From the NCBI GenBank assembly GCA_017880705.1, contig JADGRS010000242.1, positions 1 to 5,433 of the forward strand: a stretch of 5,433 nucleotides of DNA. The letters are read 5' to 3'. This DNA is from Burkholderiales bacterium. GTDB lineage: Bacteria; Pseudomonadota; Gammaproteobacteria; Burkholderiales; Usitatibacteraceae. The notes below the pieces were generated by a model. That model had not been told where the DNA came from and searched no databases. It saw nothing but the letters and a program-made list of their open reading frames with translations. This document shows positions 1 through 5,433 of this stretch, one piece after another (position 1 is the stretch's first letter; every line of letters starts with the position of its first letter). A program made the translations under genes and the position numbers.

Positions 1-1052
1 ACGGCGTGCTGCACGAGGTCGAGTCCCCGCCGAGGAGGTTGAGCGCGGCCATCATCTCGCGCGTGAAGATCATGGCGTCCCTGGACATCGCCGAGCGCCG
101 CCTTCCGCAGGACGGGCGCATCAAGCTGCGCATCTCCGGGAAAGAGATCGACCTGCGCGTGTCCACGGTGCCGACCATGCACGGCGAGAGCGTCGTGATG
201 CGCATCCTCGACAAGGGCGGCGTGCCCCTCGACTTCGCCTCGCTCGGCTTCGAGGGCCAGGCCCTGGAGCGCTTCCTCGCCGCCCTCGACCAGGTGCACG
301 GGATCCTGCTCGTCACGGGGCCCACGGGAAGCGGCAAGACCACCACGCTCTACACGGCGCTCGACCGCCTCAACAAGCCCGACGTGAAGATCGTCACCGT
401 CGAGGACCCGGTCGAGTACCAGATGCCCGGCATCAACCAGATCCAGGTGAAGCCGCAGATCGACCTCACGTTCTCGAACGCGCTGCGCTCGATCGTGCGC
501 CAGGACCCGGACATCATCATGGTGGGCGAGATCCGCGACGTGGAGACGGTGAGGATCGCGATGCAGTCGGCGTTGACCGGCCACATGGTGATTTCCACCG
601 TGCACACCAACGACGCGCCCTCGACCGTGAGCCGCTTGCTCGACATGGGCGCCGAGGACTACCTCCTCACGTCCACCATCAACGGAATCCTGGCGCAGCG
701 CCTGGTGCGCACGCTCTGCCCGAAATGCCGCGAGCCGTACCCGGCGCTGCCGGAGGTGGTGGAGAAGATGGGGCTGCGCCGCTTCCAGCCCGGGGGCGAC
801 ATCACCCTGTACAGGCCCGTGGGATGCGCCGAATGCTCGGGCACCGGCTACTTCGGCCGCGTCTGCATCCTCGAGATGCTCACCATGACGGACAGCATCC
901 GCTCGCTCATCATGCGCCACGCCACCGCCGGCGACCTGCGCGCCGCGGCTGTCGCGGAGGGCATGGAGACCATGTTCGAGAACGGCCTGCGCAAGTCTCT
1001 GGCCGGCATCACCACCATCGAGGAAGTCCTGCGCGTCACGCGCGAGGACTGA
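1..1052 (+). CDS. gspE: Type II secretion ATPase GspE, C-terminal part (5' truncated by window edge)
   Basis: Cytoplasmic hexameric ATPase that powers pseudopilus assembly at the inner membrane. The first complete codon is at position 3, and the frame is open to the window edge, so the N-terminal domain that binds GspL is outside. Numbering residues from the GTG at 6 (not the true start), I see: the arm region with KIMASLDIAERRLPQDGR (21-38); Walker A GPTGSGKTT (105-113); Asp box VEDPVEYQ (132-139); Walker B IIMVGEIRD (170-178); His box GHMVISTVHTND (192-203); and a zinc motif CxxC-x32-CxxC (C238, C241, C274, C277). The zinc motif is typical of GspE/PilB and argues against PilT. The end LAGITTIEEVLRVTRED is classic GspE. 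About 350 of the usual 500-570 residues are present. One oddity is GYFGRVCILE (281-290), where family members usually read GYRGRTGIYE. PilB is the main alternative, but the downstream gspF-L genes settle it as GspE. Confidence 0.97.
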   Translation, partial: GVLHEVESPPRRLSAAIISRVKIMASLDIAERRLPQDGRIKLRISGKEIDLRVSTVPTMHGESVVMRILDKGGVPLDFASLGFEGQALERFLAALDQVHGILLVTGPTGSGKTTTLYTALDRLNKPDVKIVTVEDPVEYQMPGINQIQVKPQIDLTFSNALRSIVRQDPDIIMVGEIRDVETVRIAMQSALTGHMVISTVHTNDAPSTVSRLLDMGAEDYLLTSTINGILAQRLVRTLCPKCREPYPALPEVVEKMGLRRFQPGGDITLYRPVGCAECSGTGYFGRVCILEMLTMTDSIRSLIMRHATAGDLRAAAVAEGMETMFENGLRKSLAGITTIEEVLRVTRED

Positions 1053-1062
1053 TCGCGCCCGC

Positions 1063-2289
1063 ATGCCGTTTTTCCAATACAAGGCCGTCACTCCCTCGGG
1101 CGAGGTGCAGGAGGGCGTGCTCGAGGCGTCGAGCACCGCCATGGCGGTCGCGCGGCTGCAGGAGATGGGCTTCATCCCGATTCGCGCCGAGGAGACGGGC
1201 GTCGCCAAGGCCGCTTCGGCCGTCGCGACGGGTGCGCCCCTTTTCCAGCGCAACCGGCTGACCCAGGACGACATCGGCGTGGTCACGCGCGAGCTCGCCA
1301 CGCTCCTCAAGGCGGGCCTGCCGCTCGACCGCGCCTTCGAGATCCTCATCAATCTCGCCTCGAGCCCGAAGGTTGCGGACCTCCTGGGCAAGATCCGCAA
1401 CGACGTTCGCGGCGGCGCGGCGCTCTCCAAGGCGATCGAGGCGCAGCGCGGCGTGTTCTCGCGCTTCTACGTGAACATGATCCGCGCGGGCGAGGCCGGG
1501 GGAAGCTTGCCCACGGTGCTGCTGCGGCTGGCCGAGTACATGGAGCGCGCCAAGGCGCTGCGCGACAACATCACGGCCTCGCTCACCTACCCTGCGTTCC
1601 TGGCGGTGATCGCCGTGATCGCCGTGGTGGTGCTGCTGGGCGCGGTCGTGCCGCGCTTCAAGCCGATCTTCGCGGGCACCGGCAAGGCGATCCCGATGGT
1701 GACGCAGGCCGTGCTCCTCGCCGGCGACGTCATGAAGAACTACTGGTTTCCGATGCTGCTCGCGGGCGCGGCGATCGTCTACCTGCTCGCGCGGCGCTCG
1801 CGCGACCCCGAGGTCCGCTACCGGATCGACCGCTGGATGGTGACCGGGCCCATCGTCGGCAGCCTCTTCTCGCGCGTGGAGATGGCGCGCTTCTCGCGCA
1901 CGCTCGGCACCTTGCTCGCCAACGGCGTGACGCTCGTCGCGGCGCTCAACATCGTCCGCGACACCATGGGCAACGCGTACCTCGCGGAGGCCATCGGCGG
2001 AGTCGCGCGCGAGCTGAAGGAAGGCCGCGGGCTGGGCCGCCCGATGATGGAGACCGGGCGCTTCCCGATGCTCGCGGTGCACATGATCCAGGTCGGCGAG
2101 GAGACGGGACGCCTCGACGACATGCTCATGCAGGTCGCGGAGACCTACGACCACGAGGTCGAGGTCGCGATCCGCAAGTCGCTCGCCCTGCTGCAACCCG
2201 TGATGATCGTCGCGATGGCGCTGGTCATCGGCTTCATCATCATCGCCATCCTCATGGCGATGATGTCCGTGTACGACTTGCCGATCTAA
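1063..2289 (+). CDS. gspF: Type II secretion inner-membrane platform protein GspF
   Basis: Polytopic inner-membrane protein that couples GspE ATPase motion to extraction and polymerisation of pseudopilins. The 408 residues match the usual length of about 400. The N-terminus MPFFQYKAVTPSGEVQEG is typical of the GspF/PilC family. Two T2SSF domains are visible, at about residues 72-195 and 275-397, each with the repeat signature: GEAGGSLP (143-150) in the first and GEETGRLDDML (346-356) in the second. Likely membrane helices lie at about 178-197, 227-244 and 379-401. The ATG at 1063 sits 10 nt after the gspE stop and gives the family-typical N-terminus. No strong Shine-Dalgarno is visible, so coupling to gspE translation is likely. 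The next gene is gspG, with no gspC between. There are no cysteines in the protein. Confidence 0.97.
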   Translation: MPFFQYKAVTPSGEVQEGVLEASSTAMAVARLQEMGFIPIRAEETGVAKAASAVATGAPLFQRNRLTQDDIGVVTRELATLLKAGLPLDRAFEILINLASSPKVADLLGKIRNDVRGGAALSKAIEAQRGVFSRFYVNMIRAGEAGGSLPTVLLRLAEYMERAKALRDNITASLTYPAFLAVIAVIAVVVLLGAVVPRFKPIFAGTGKAIPMVTQAVLLAGDVMKNYWFPMLLAGAAIVYLLARRSRDPEVRYRIDRWMVTGPIVGSLFSRVEMARFSRTLGTLLANGVTLVAALNIVRDTMGNAYLAEAIGGVARELKEGRGLGRPMMETGRFPMLAVHMIQVGEETGRLDDMLMQVAETYDHEVEVAIRKSLALLQPVMIVAMALVIGFIIIAILMAMMSVYDLPI

Positions 2290-2290
2290 C

Positions 2291-2297
2291 GAGGTGG
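2291..2297 (+). promoter_or_regulatory. Ribosome binding site of gspG
   Basis: GAGGTGG lies in the 12-nt gap between the gspF stop and the gspG ATG at 2302, with the GAGG core 7 nt from the start codon. It is the best Shine-Dalgarno match in the operon. Strong independent initiation fits GspG being the major pseudopilin, which is needed in excess over the minor ones; that link is inference. Confidence 0.75.
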
Positions 2298-2301
2298 CGA
2301 A

Positions 2302-2712
2302 ATGACCCGATTCCCTTCCCGCCGCCAGCGCGGCTTCACGATCCTCGAGATCGTCATCGTCTTCATCCTGCTCGCGGGCATCATGGCGTTCGTCGGCCCC
2401 AAGATCTTCGAGCAGATGGGCCGCGCCAAGTCGAGCGAGGCGAAGATCCGCATCCAGCAGCTGGTGGGCCAGATCGAGATCTACAAGCTCGAGGTCGGGC
2501 GCTATCCGGACAGCCTGCAGTCGCTGGTGAAGCAGCCGTCCGGGGTCGATCGCTGGAACGGACCCTACGCGAAGGACGCCGACTTGAAGGACGCCTGGGG
2601 CAACGACTATCGGTACACCGTTCCCGGGACGGCCAAGGCCTTCGACCTGGTCTCGCTCGGCGCCGACAACAAGGAAGGCGGCGACGGTGAAAATCGCGAC
2701 GTCAGCAACTGA
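2302..2712 (+). CDS. gspG: Major pseudopilin GspG
   Basis: Main structural subunit of the periplasmic pseudopilus, processed and N-methylated by prepilin peptidase GspO/PilD. The 136-residue precursor has an 11-residue basic leader (MTRFPSRRQRG), with predicted cleavage between G11 and F12. Glu is at +5 (E16) inside FTILEIVIVF, and the hydrophobic segment runs to about residue 35 (PKIF). After it come the amphipathic helix, GRYPDSL (66-72), the WNGPY segment (85-89), DAWGNDYRY (97-105, the usual DPWGNPY) and the C-terminal FDLVSLGADNKEGGDGENRD (114-133). In this family that acidic Asp/Gly-rich loop binds structural calcium. The mature protein would be about 125 residues, normal for GspG. Its position directly after gspF and before the minor pseudopilins supports the major role. 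The start is fixed by the leader and by the good ribosome binding site at 2291. It lacks the terminal Asn-Trp seen in many GspG proteins. Confidence 0.96.
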   Translation: MTRFPSRRQRGFTILEIVIVFILLAGIMAFVGPKIFEQMGRAKSSEAKIRIQQLVGQIEIYKLEVGRYPDSLQSLVKQPSGVDRWNGPYAKDADLKDAWGNDYRYTVPGTAKAFDLVSLGADNKEGGDGENRDVSN

Positions 2713-2713
2713 G

Positions 2714-2763
2714 CGCGCGCCGATCCACGCCTCGAGCCGCGCCTTGATTCGCGCTCCGATCCA
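2714..2763 (+). repeat. Short imperfect direct repeat in the gspG-gspH spacer
   Basis: CGCGCGCCGATCCA at 2714-2727 recurs as CGCGCTCCGATCCA at 2750-2763, 13 of 14 bases alike with a 36-nt period. It lies in the only sizeable intergenic gap of the operon (63 nt). It may be a chance product of GC-rich sequence, a relic of a small duplication, or part of a local RNA structure. I see no convincing hairpin with a U-tract. Confidence 0.35.
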
Positions 2764-2768
2764 GGGGG
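2763..2768 (+). promoter_or_regulatory. Ribosome binding site of gspH
   Basis: AGGGGG is 7 nt upstream of the GTG at 2776 and 10 nt upstream of the adjacent in-frame ATG at 2779. The spacing slightly favours GTG but allows either start; they differ by a single residue of the leader peptide, so the mature protein is unaffected. Confidence 0.5.
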
Positions 2769-2775
2769 CCCGCCG

Positions 2776-3219
2776 GTGATGCGCCGTTCCCCCGGGTTCA
2801 CGCTGCTGGAGGTGATCGTCGTGCTCGCCCTGGGCGCGATCATCTACGCCGTGATCCTCGGCGGCTCCATCGGGAAGGCGTCGGCCGCCGACCTCAAGGC
2901 GGCGGCGCGCTCACTCGCCTCGGGACTTCGCACAGCGCAGACCACCGCGATGTCCACGCGCCACGATGCGCTGCTCACGCTCGACATGGATTCCCGCGAG
3001 TACCTCGCGACCGGAGAAGGGCAATCCCACAAGCTTCCCGACAACATCGACGTGAAGCTCTTCACCGCGCAGACGGAAGTCACCAGCGAGAAGCGCGGCT
3101 CGATCCGCTTCTATCCCGACGGCAGCTCCACGGGCGGGCGGATCACCGTCGCCTCGGGCGAGCGCAAGTACCTGGTCGACGTGGACTGGCTCACGGGCCG
3201 GGTTTCCATCGACGAATGA
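2776..3219 (+). CDS. gspH: Minor pseudopilin GspH
   Basis: Minor pseudopilin thought to connect the GspI-J-K tip to the GspG fibre. The precursor is 147 residues from GTG 2776, or 146 from ATG 2779. It has a very short leader (MMRRSPG), predicted cleavage G7/F8, and FTLLEVIVVLALGA with Glu +5 (E12). The helix then leads into AARSLASGLRTAQTTAMS (43-60), the usual GspH/FimT pattern. The C-terminal region contains IRFYPDGSSTGGRI (110-123), a hallmark of the GspH domain, followed by a short strand ending WLTGRVSIDE. It is at the short end for GspH, but I see no truncation. It is in the same frame as gspG, 63 nt downstream, with only the gspG stop codon separating them. FimT-type pilins are the alternative by sequence alone; position in the operon makes GspH clear. 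Confidence 0.93.
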   Translation: MMRRSPGFTLLEVIVVLALGAIIYAVILGGSIGKASAADLKAAARSLASGLRTAQTTAMSTRHDALLTLDMDSREYLATGEGQSHKLPDNIDVKLFTAQTEVTSEKRGSIRFYPDGSSTGGRITVASGERKYLVDVDWLTGRVSIDE

Positions 3220-3220
3220 C

Positions 3221-3625
3221 ATGAGAGCCCGCCGATCCCGTGGTTTCACGCTGATCGAGGTGGTCGTCGCCTTCGTGCTCCTCGCGCTGGTGCTCGCGAC
3301 GTCCTTCGAGATCTTCACCACGGGCTTCGCGCGCGAGGCGCTCCTCGAGGACCAGTCGCGCGCGCTTCTCCTCGCGCAGTCGCGCCTCGCCGCGACCGGC
3401 GTGGAGGAGAGCCTCAAGGAGGGCGAGACCCACGGCGAGAGCGAGGACCGGCGCTTCGAGTGGACGGTCAACGTGAAGCGCAGCGACGAGGGCTCGGACC
3501 CGGCGAAGCCGCCGCCCAGCGTGTACCAGCTCTATCGCATCGACGTGGTCGTCACGTGGCAGGGCGCGGACGATCGCCATCGCCAGCTCGCGCTCTCGAC
3601 GCTCGGCCTCTGGACCCGGGCATGA
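3221..3625 (+). CDS. gspI: Minor pseudopilin GspI
   Basis: Minor pseudopilin of the pseudopilus tip complex with GspJ and GspK; in known systems GspI nucleates that complex. The precursor is 134 residues, with leader MRARRSRG, predicted cleavage G8/F9, and Glu +5 (E13) in FTLIEVVVAFVLLA. Characteristic GspI features follow: a long helix with ALLLAQSRLAA (48-58), the EGETHGES turn (67-74), FEWTVNVKR (79-87) and LYRIDVVVTW (104-113), ending near LALSTL (123-128). A Pro-rich insert (PAKPPPS, 94-100) sits in the loop before the last strands. The ATG is 1 nt after the gspH stop and its TGA overlaps the gspJ ATG, so translation is probably coupled on both sides. No strong ribosome binding site is visible. 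Confidence 0.94.
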   Translation: MRARRSRGFTLIEVVVAFVLLALVLATSFEIFTTGFAREALLEDQSRALLLAQSRLAATGVEESLKEGETHGESEDRRFEWTVNVKRSDEGSDPAKPPPSVYQLYRIDVVVTWQGADDRHRQLALSTLGLWTRA

Positions 3626-4293
3626 GAATCCAGCGCGGCTTCACGCTGATCGAGCTCGTCGTCGCCACGGCGCTCCTGGGAACGATGATGCTGCTGATGT
3701 ATTCGGGGCTCACCTTCTCGCTCAGGGGATGGGATGCGGGCGCCGCGAACGGCCAGCGCATCGCGGACCGGCGCATCGGCGAGAATTTCCTGCGGCGCGA
3801 GCTCTCCGAGATCTTCCCGATGCGCTGGAAGGATCCGATGGTGCTGCGCCTCGCGTTCGAGGGCGAGACGCAGCGCGTGCGCTTCGTGTCGTCGCGGCCC
3901 GCCGACGTGACCGGCGGCGGCCTTTCGCTCGTCGGGCTCGAGGTGGAGGCGGGCGCCGACAGCCGCGATCGCAGCCTCGTCATGCGCCGCGCGATGCCCG
4001 ACGACGACGCCAAGGATTTCGGGCCCCTCGATCGCGCCAAGGGCACGGTGATCCTCGCGGGTGTCGACAACGTGGCCTTTTCCTATTTCGGCTCGGAGAA
4101 CGACTTCACCGACCCGAAGTGGTCCGATTCCTGGACCTTTGCCGGGCGCGTTCCGCAGATGGTGCGCATGCGAATTCGAACCGTGGAGGGGACCGTGCTT
4201 CCCGAGATGGTGATCCGCGTGAACCTCGGCGAGGAGGCCGGCTGCCTCGAGAACTCGTTCCAGCGCGTGTGCCGGCCGCGCCGTCCGGCATGA
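3622..4293 (+). CDS. gspJ: Minor pseudopilin GspJ
   Basis: Minor pseudopilin that joins GspI and GspK in the pseudopilus tip. The 223-residue precursor starts at the ATG of an ATGA overlap with gspI. The frame is open further upstream, but only this start gives the leader MRIQRG followed by FTLIELVVATALLG, with cleavage G6/F7 and Glu +5 (E11). Family-like elements follow: the helix with RIGENFLRRELSEIFP (51-66), VRFVSSRPA (86-94), LVGLEVEAG (103-111), VDNVAFSYFG (148-157), the Trp-containing segment at W167 and W171, and VPQMVRMRI (177-185). The larger globular domain (about 190 residues) is normal for GspJ. C208 and C217 near the C-terminus are the only cysteines among GspF, G, H, I, J and K here and could form a periplasmic disulfide. 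Its stop overlaps the gspK start. Confidence 0.94.
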   Translation: MRIQRGFTLIELVVATALLGTMMLLMYSGLTFSLRGWDAGAANGQRIADRRIGENFLRRELSEIFPMRWKDPMVLRLAFEGETQRVRFVSSRPADVTGGGLSLVGLEVEAGADSRDRSLVMRRAMPDDDAKDFGPLDRAKGTVILAGVDNVAFSYFGSENDFTDPKWSDSWTFAGRVPQMVRMRIRTVEGTVLPEMVIRVNLGEEAGCLENSFQRVCRPRRPA

Positions 4294-5219
4294 GCGCGCG
4301 CGCCGCGGCCGGCCAGCGGGGCGTGGCCCTGGTGCTCGTGATGTGGGTCGCGGTGCTGCTCACGGTGATCGCTTCCAGCTTCATCGTCGAGCGGCGCACC
4401 GAGATGCTCGTCGTGAGGAACTCGCTCTCCATGGCCCGCGCCGAGGCCGTGGCCGACGCGGGCGTGCAGCGCGCGGTGTTCGAGATGTACCGGACCGACA
4501 ATGCGCCCGAGGGCTGGAAACGCGACGGCACCCTGTACGACTATAGCTTCGACAATGTCCCCGTGAAGGTCGAGATCCGCGACGAGTCTGCTAAAATCGA
4601 CGTCAACACCGCTTCCGATGCGCTGCTTCGCGGGCTGTTCCTTTCGCTAGGCCTCGCCGACGACGAAGCGGCCCGGATCGTCGACGCCATTCTCGACTGG
4701 CGCGATGCCGATTCGTTCAAGCGGCCCAACGGCGCCGAAGAACCCGAATACAAAGCCGCCGGACTTTCCTACGGACCCGCCAACGCGCCTTTCCAGGCGA
4801 TCGAGGAGCTTCAACTAGTGCTCGGCATGCGTCCGGAACTCTATCGCCGCGTGGCGCCGTTGATCACGGTGTTCTCGAGGCAGCCCGGCATCAACCCGCA
4901 GCTCGCGAGCCGCGAAGTGCTGCTCGCGTTGCCGGGGATGACGAGCGACGTCGTGGACCAGTACCTGGTCCTTCGCGAGGCCGCGCGCGCCCAGGGACTG
5001 CCGCTGCCGCCCTTTCCGCAGGCGGGCTCCTTCGCGACCAGCTACACGATGGTCGCGACCGTGCGCTCGGAGGCGCGCCTGGACGACGGCACGATCTTCG
5101 CGCGCGAGGCCGTGGTGCTCATGCGTCCCACCCCGCGCAAGGTCGCGACCTACGTCGCCTGGCGCGAATCGACCGCCGGGCGCGATACGCAGGCGAATCC
5201 CGTTTCTGCGGCGAACTGA
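4290..5219 (+). CDS. gspK: Minor pseudopilin GspK
   Basis: Largest minor pseudopilin, which caps the GspI-J-K tip in the periplasm. The precursor is 309 residues, within the usual range of about 300-330. The ATG at 4290 overlaps the gspJ stop (ATGA). The frame is open far upstream, but only this start gives the prepilin leader MSARAAAGQRG, cleaved before V12. The hydrophobic segment VALVLVMWVAVLLTVIASSF follows; +5 is Leu (L16), not Glu, as expected for GspK. Next come the helix with ARAEAVADAGVQRAVFEMY (49-67), DESAKIDVNTAS (98-109) and ILDWRDADSFKRPNGAE (134-150), then PFQAIEELQLVLGM (167-180) of the SAM-like insert domain and VFSRQPGINP (194-203). The C-terminal part has SYTMVATVRSEARL (251-264). 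The middle of the gene uses some codons rare in its neighbours (CTA twice). The stop overlaps the next gene by one base. Confidence 0.96.
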   Translation: MSARAAAGQRGVALVLVMWVAVLLTVIASSFIVERRTEMLVVRNSLSMARAEAVADAGVQRAVFEMYRTDNAPEGWKRDGTLYDYSFDNVPVKVEIRDESAKIDVNTASDALLRGLFLSLGLADDEAARIVDAILDWRDADSFKRPNGAEEPEYKAAGLSYGPANAPFQAIEELQLVLGMRPELYRRVAPLITVFSRQPGINPQLASREVLLALPGMTSDVVDQYLVLREAARAQGLPLPPFPQAGSFATSYTMVATVRSEARLDDGTIFAREAVVLMRPTPRKVATYVAWRESTAGRDTQANPVSAAN

Positions 5220-5433
5220 TGGCCACTACTCCCGAATTCACCTCGACCCGCGGGGCGCCGCCCTGGCGCCAGTGGCTTTCCGCCTTCTGGCGATGGTGGT
5301 CCGGCGAGCTTTCGCGGCTCGCGCCGGAGCGCTTCACGATGTTTCGCGGCGCCTCGCACGCGCCGATGGTGTTCCTCGAAGGCGAGGACATCGTGCTGGT
5401 CGAACCGAAGATCGCGGGCGAAGGGCGGGCCAC
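5219..5433 (+). CDS. gspL: Probable GspL (divergent type), N-terminal part, cut by window end
   Basis: The reading frame starts with ATG at 5219, sharing its A with the gspK stop (TGATG), and runs open to the window edge: 71 full codons, no stop. The visible protein begins MATTPEFTSTRGAPP and then has an unusual Trp cluster, W16, W19, W24, W26 and W27, in WRQWLSAFWRWWSGELSRLA. This looks like an amphipathic or membrane-lying helix. After it come a basic stretch and strand-like VFLEGEDIVLVEP. GspL follows GspK in nearly all T2SS operons; it recruits GspE to the inner membrane through an actin-like cytoplasmic domain and one membrane helix. The Trp-rich opening is not that of the classic enterobacterial GspL. 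From memory it resembles the divergent GspL/PilN-domain proteins of some beta- and gammaproteobacterial T2SSs. The assignment rests mainly on position, tight coupling and that resemblance. Confidence 0.72.
   Translation, partial: MATTPEFTSTRGAPPWRQWLSAFWRWWSGELSRLAPERFTMFRGASHAPMVFLEGEDIVLVEPKIAGEGRA

Noticed and set aside
725..1261. Overlapping + strand frame across the gspE/gspF junction
   Set aside because: It is Arg, His and Pro-rich, overlaps two certain genes in another frame and has no motif: a GC shadow.
1036..2196. Long open frame (386 codons) on the - strand, opposite gspF
   Set aside because: It lies wholly antisense to a well-supported gspF, its translation is dominated by Arg, His, Glu and Asp with no recognisable domain, and long antisense frames are expected opposite GC-rich coding sequence.
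2713..2775. Rho-independent terminator or small gene between gspG and gspH
   Set aside because: No stem with a T-run is present, no in-frame start codon with a ribosome binding site was found, and the genes on both sides belong to one complex.
3460..3621. Upstream extension of the gspJ frame
   Set aside because: It overlaps gspI by over 160 nt and is Arg-rich; the ATG at 3622 gives a perfect prepilin leader and an ATGA overlap.
3729..4289. Upstream extension of the gspK frame
   Set aside because: It overlaps gspJ and reads as low-complexity Arg-rich sequence; the leader and cleavage site fix the start at 4290.
5119..5433. - strand frames at the right edge
   Set aside because: They are antisense to the gspK end and the coupled gspL start, with no recognisable motif; the + strand frame is better supported by the TGATG junction and operon logic.
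1..5433. Reading the cluster as a type IV pilus or a new secretion system
   Set aside because: The order E-F-G-H-I-J-K with a Glu5-less GspK carrying its SAM-like insert domain is specific to T2SS; nothing in the window departs enough to call it a new system.

Overview
This window is a GC-rich (roughly two-thirds G+C by eye), entirely co-directional stretch carrying most of a type II secretion system (T2SS, general secretory pathway) operon on the + strand. The gene order is gspE (3' part), gspF, gspG, gspH, gspI, gspJ, gspK and gspL (5' part). High GC, ATGA/TGATG gene overlaps and protein similarity to proteobacterial Gsp families suggest a high-GC proteobacterium. A betaproteobacterium is my best guess, from recall of similar GspG and GspL sequences, and it is not proven here.

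Region by region: positions 1-1052 encode the catalytic C-terminal ~350 residues of the cytoplasmic ATPase GspE, with Walker A, Asp box, Walker B, His box and a four-cysteine zinc motif. Positions 1063-2289 encode the polytopic inner-membrane platform protein GspF. Positions 2302-5219 encode five pseudopilins in the canonical order: GspG (major), then GspH, GspI, GspJ and GspK (minor). Each has a short basic leader ending in Gly followed by a hydrophobic N-methylation segment. Four have Glu at +5 of the mature protein, and GspK lacks it, as is normal for that family. Positions 5219-5433 begin a further reading frame that leaves the window. It starts with a Trp-rich segment and is most likely a divergent GspL.

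The genes are packed tightly: 10 nt between E and F, 12 nt between F and G, 63 nt between G and H, 1 nt between H and I, and overlaps of 4, 4 and 1 nt at I/J, J/K and K/L. No promoter or terminator is evident, so this is the middle of a longer transcript. Clear Shine-Dalgarno sequences precede only gspG and gspH; the rest probably rely on translational coupling.

Functionally, GspE hydrolyses ATP and drives GspF, which polymerises GspG into a short periplasmic pseudopilus. GspI-J-K form its tip and GspH joins it to the GspG fibre. GspL anchors GspE to the membrane. The expected partners GspC, GspD, GspM, GspN and the prepilin peptidase GspO are not in this window; in particular there is no gspC between gspF and gspG. 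I found no mobile element, RNA gene, CRISPR array or clearly novel system. The points worth a second look are modest: the divergent GspL start, a lone cysteine pair in GspJ, a substituted motif in GspE, the G-H spacer, and a locally AT-richer patch in gspK.
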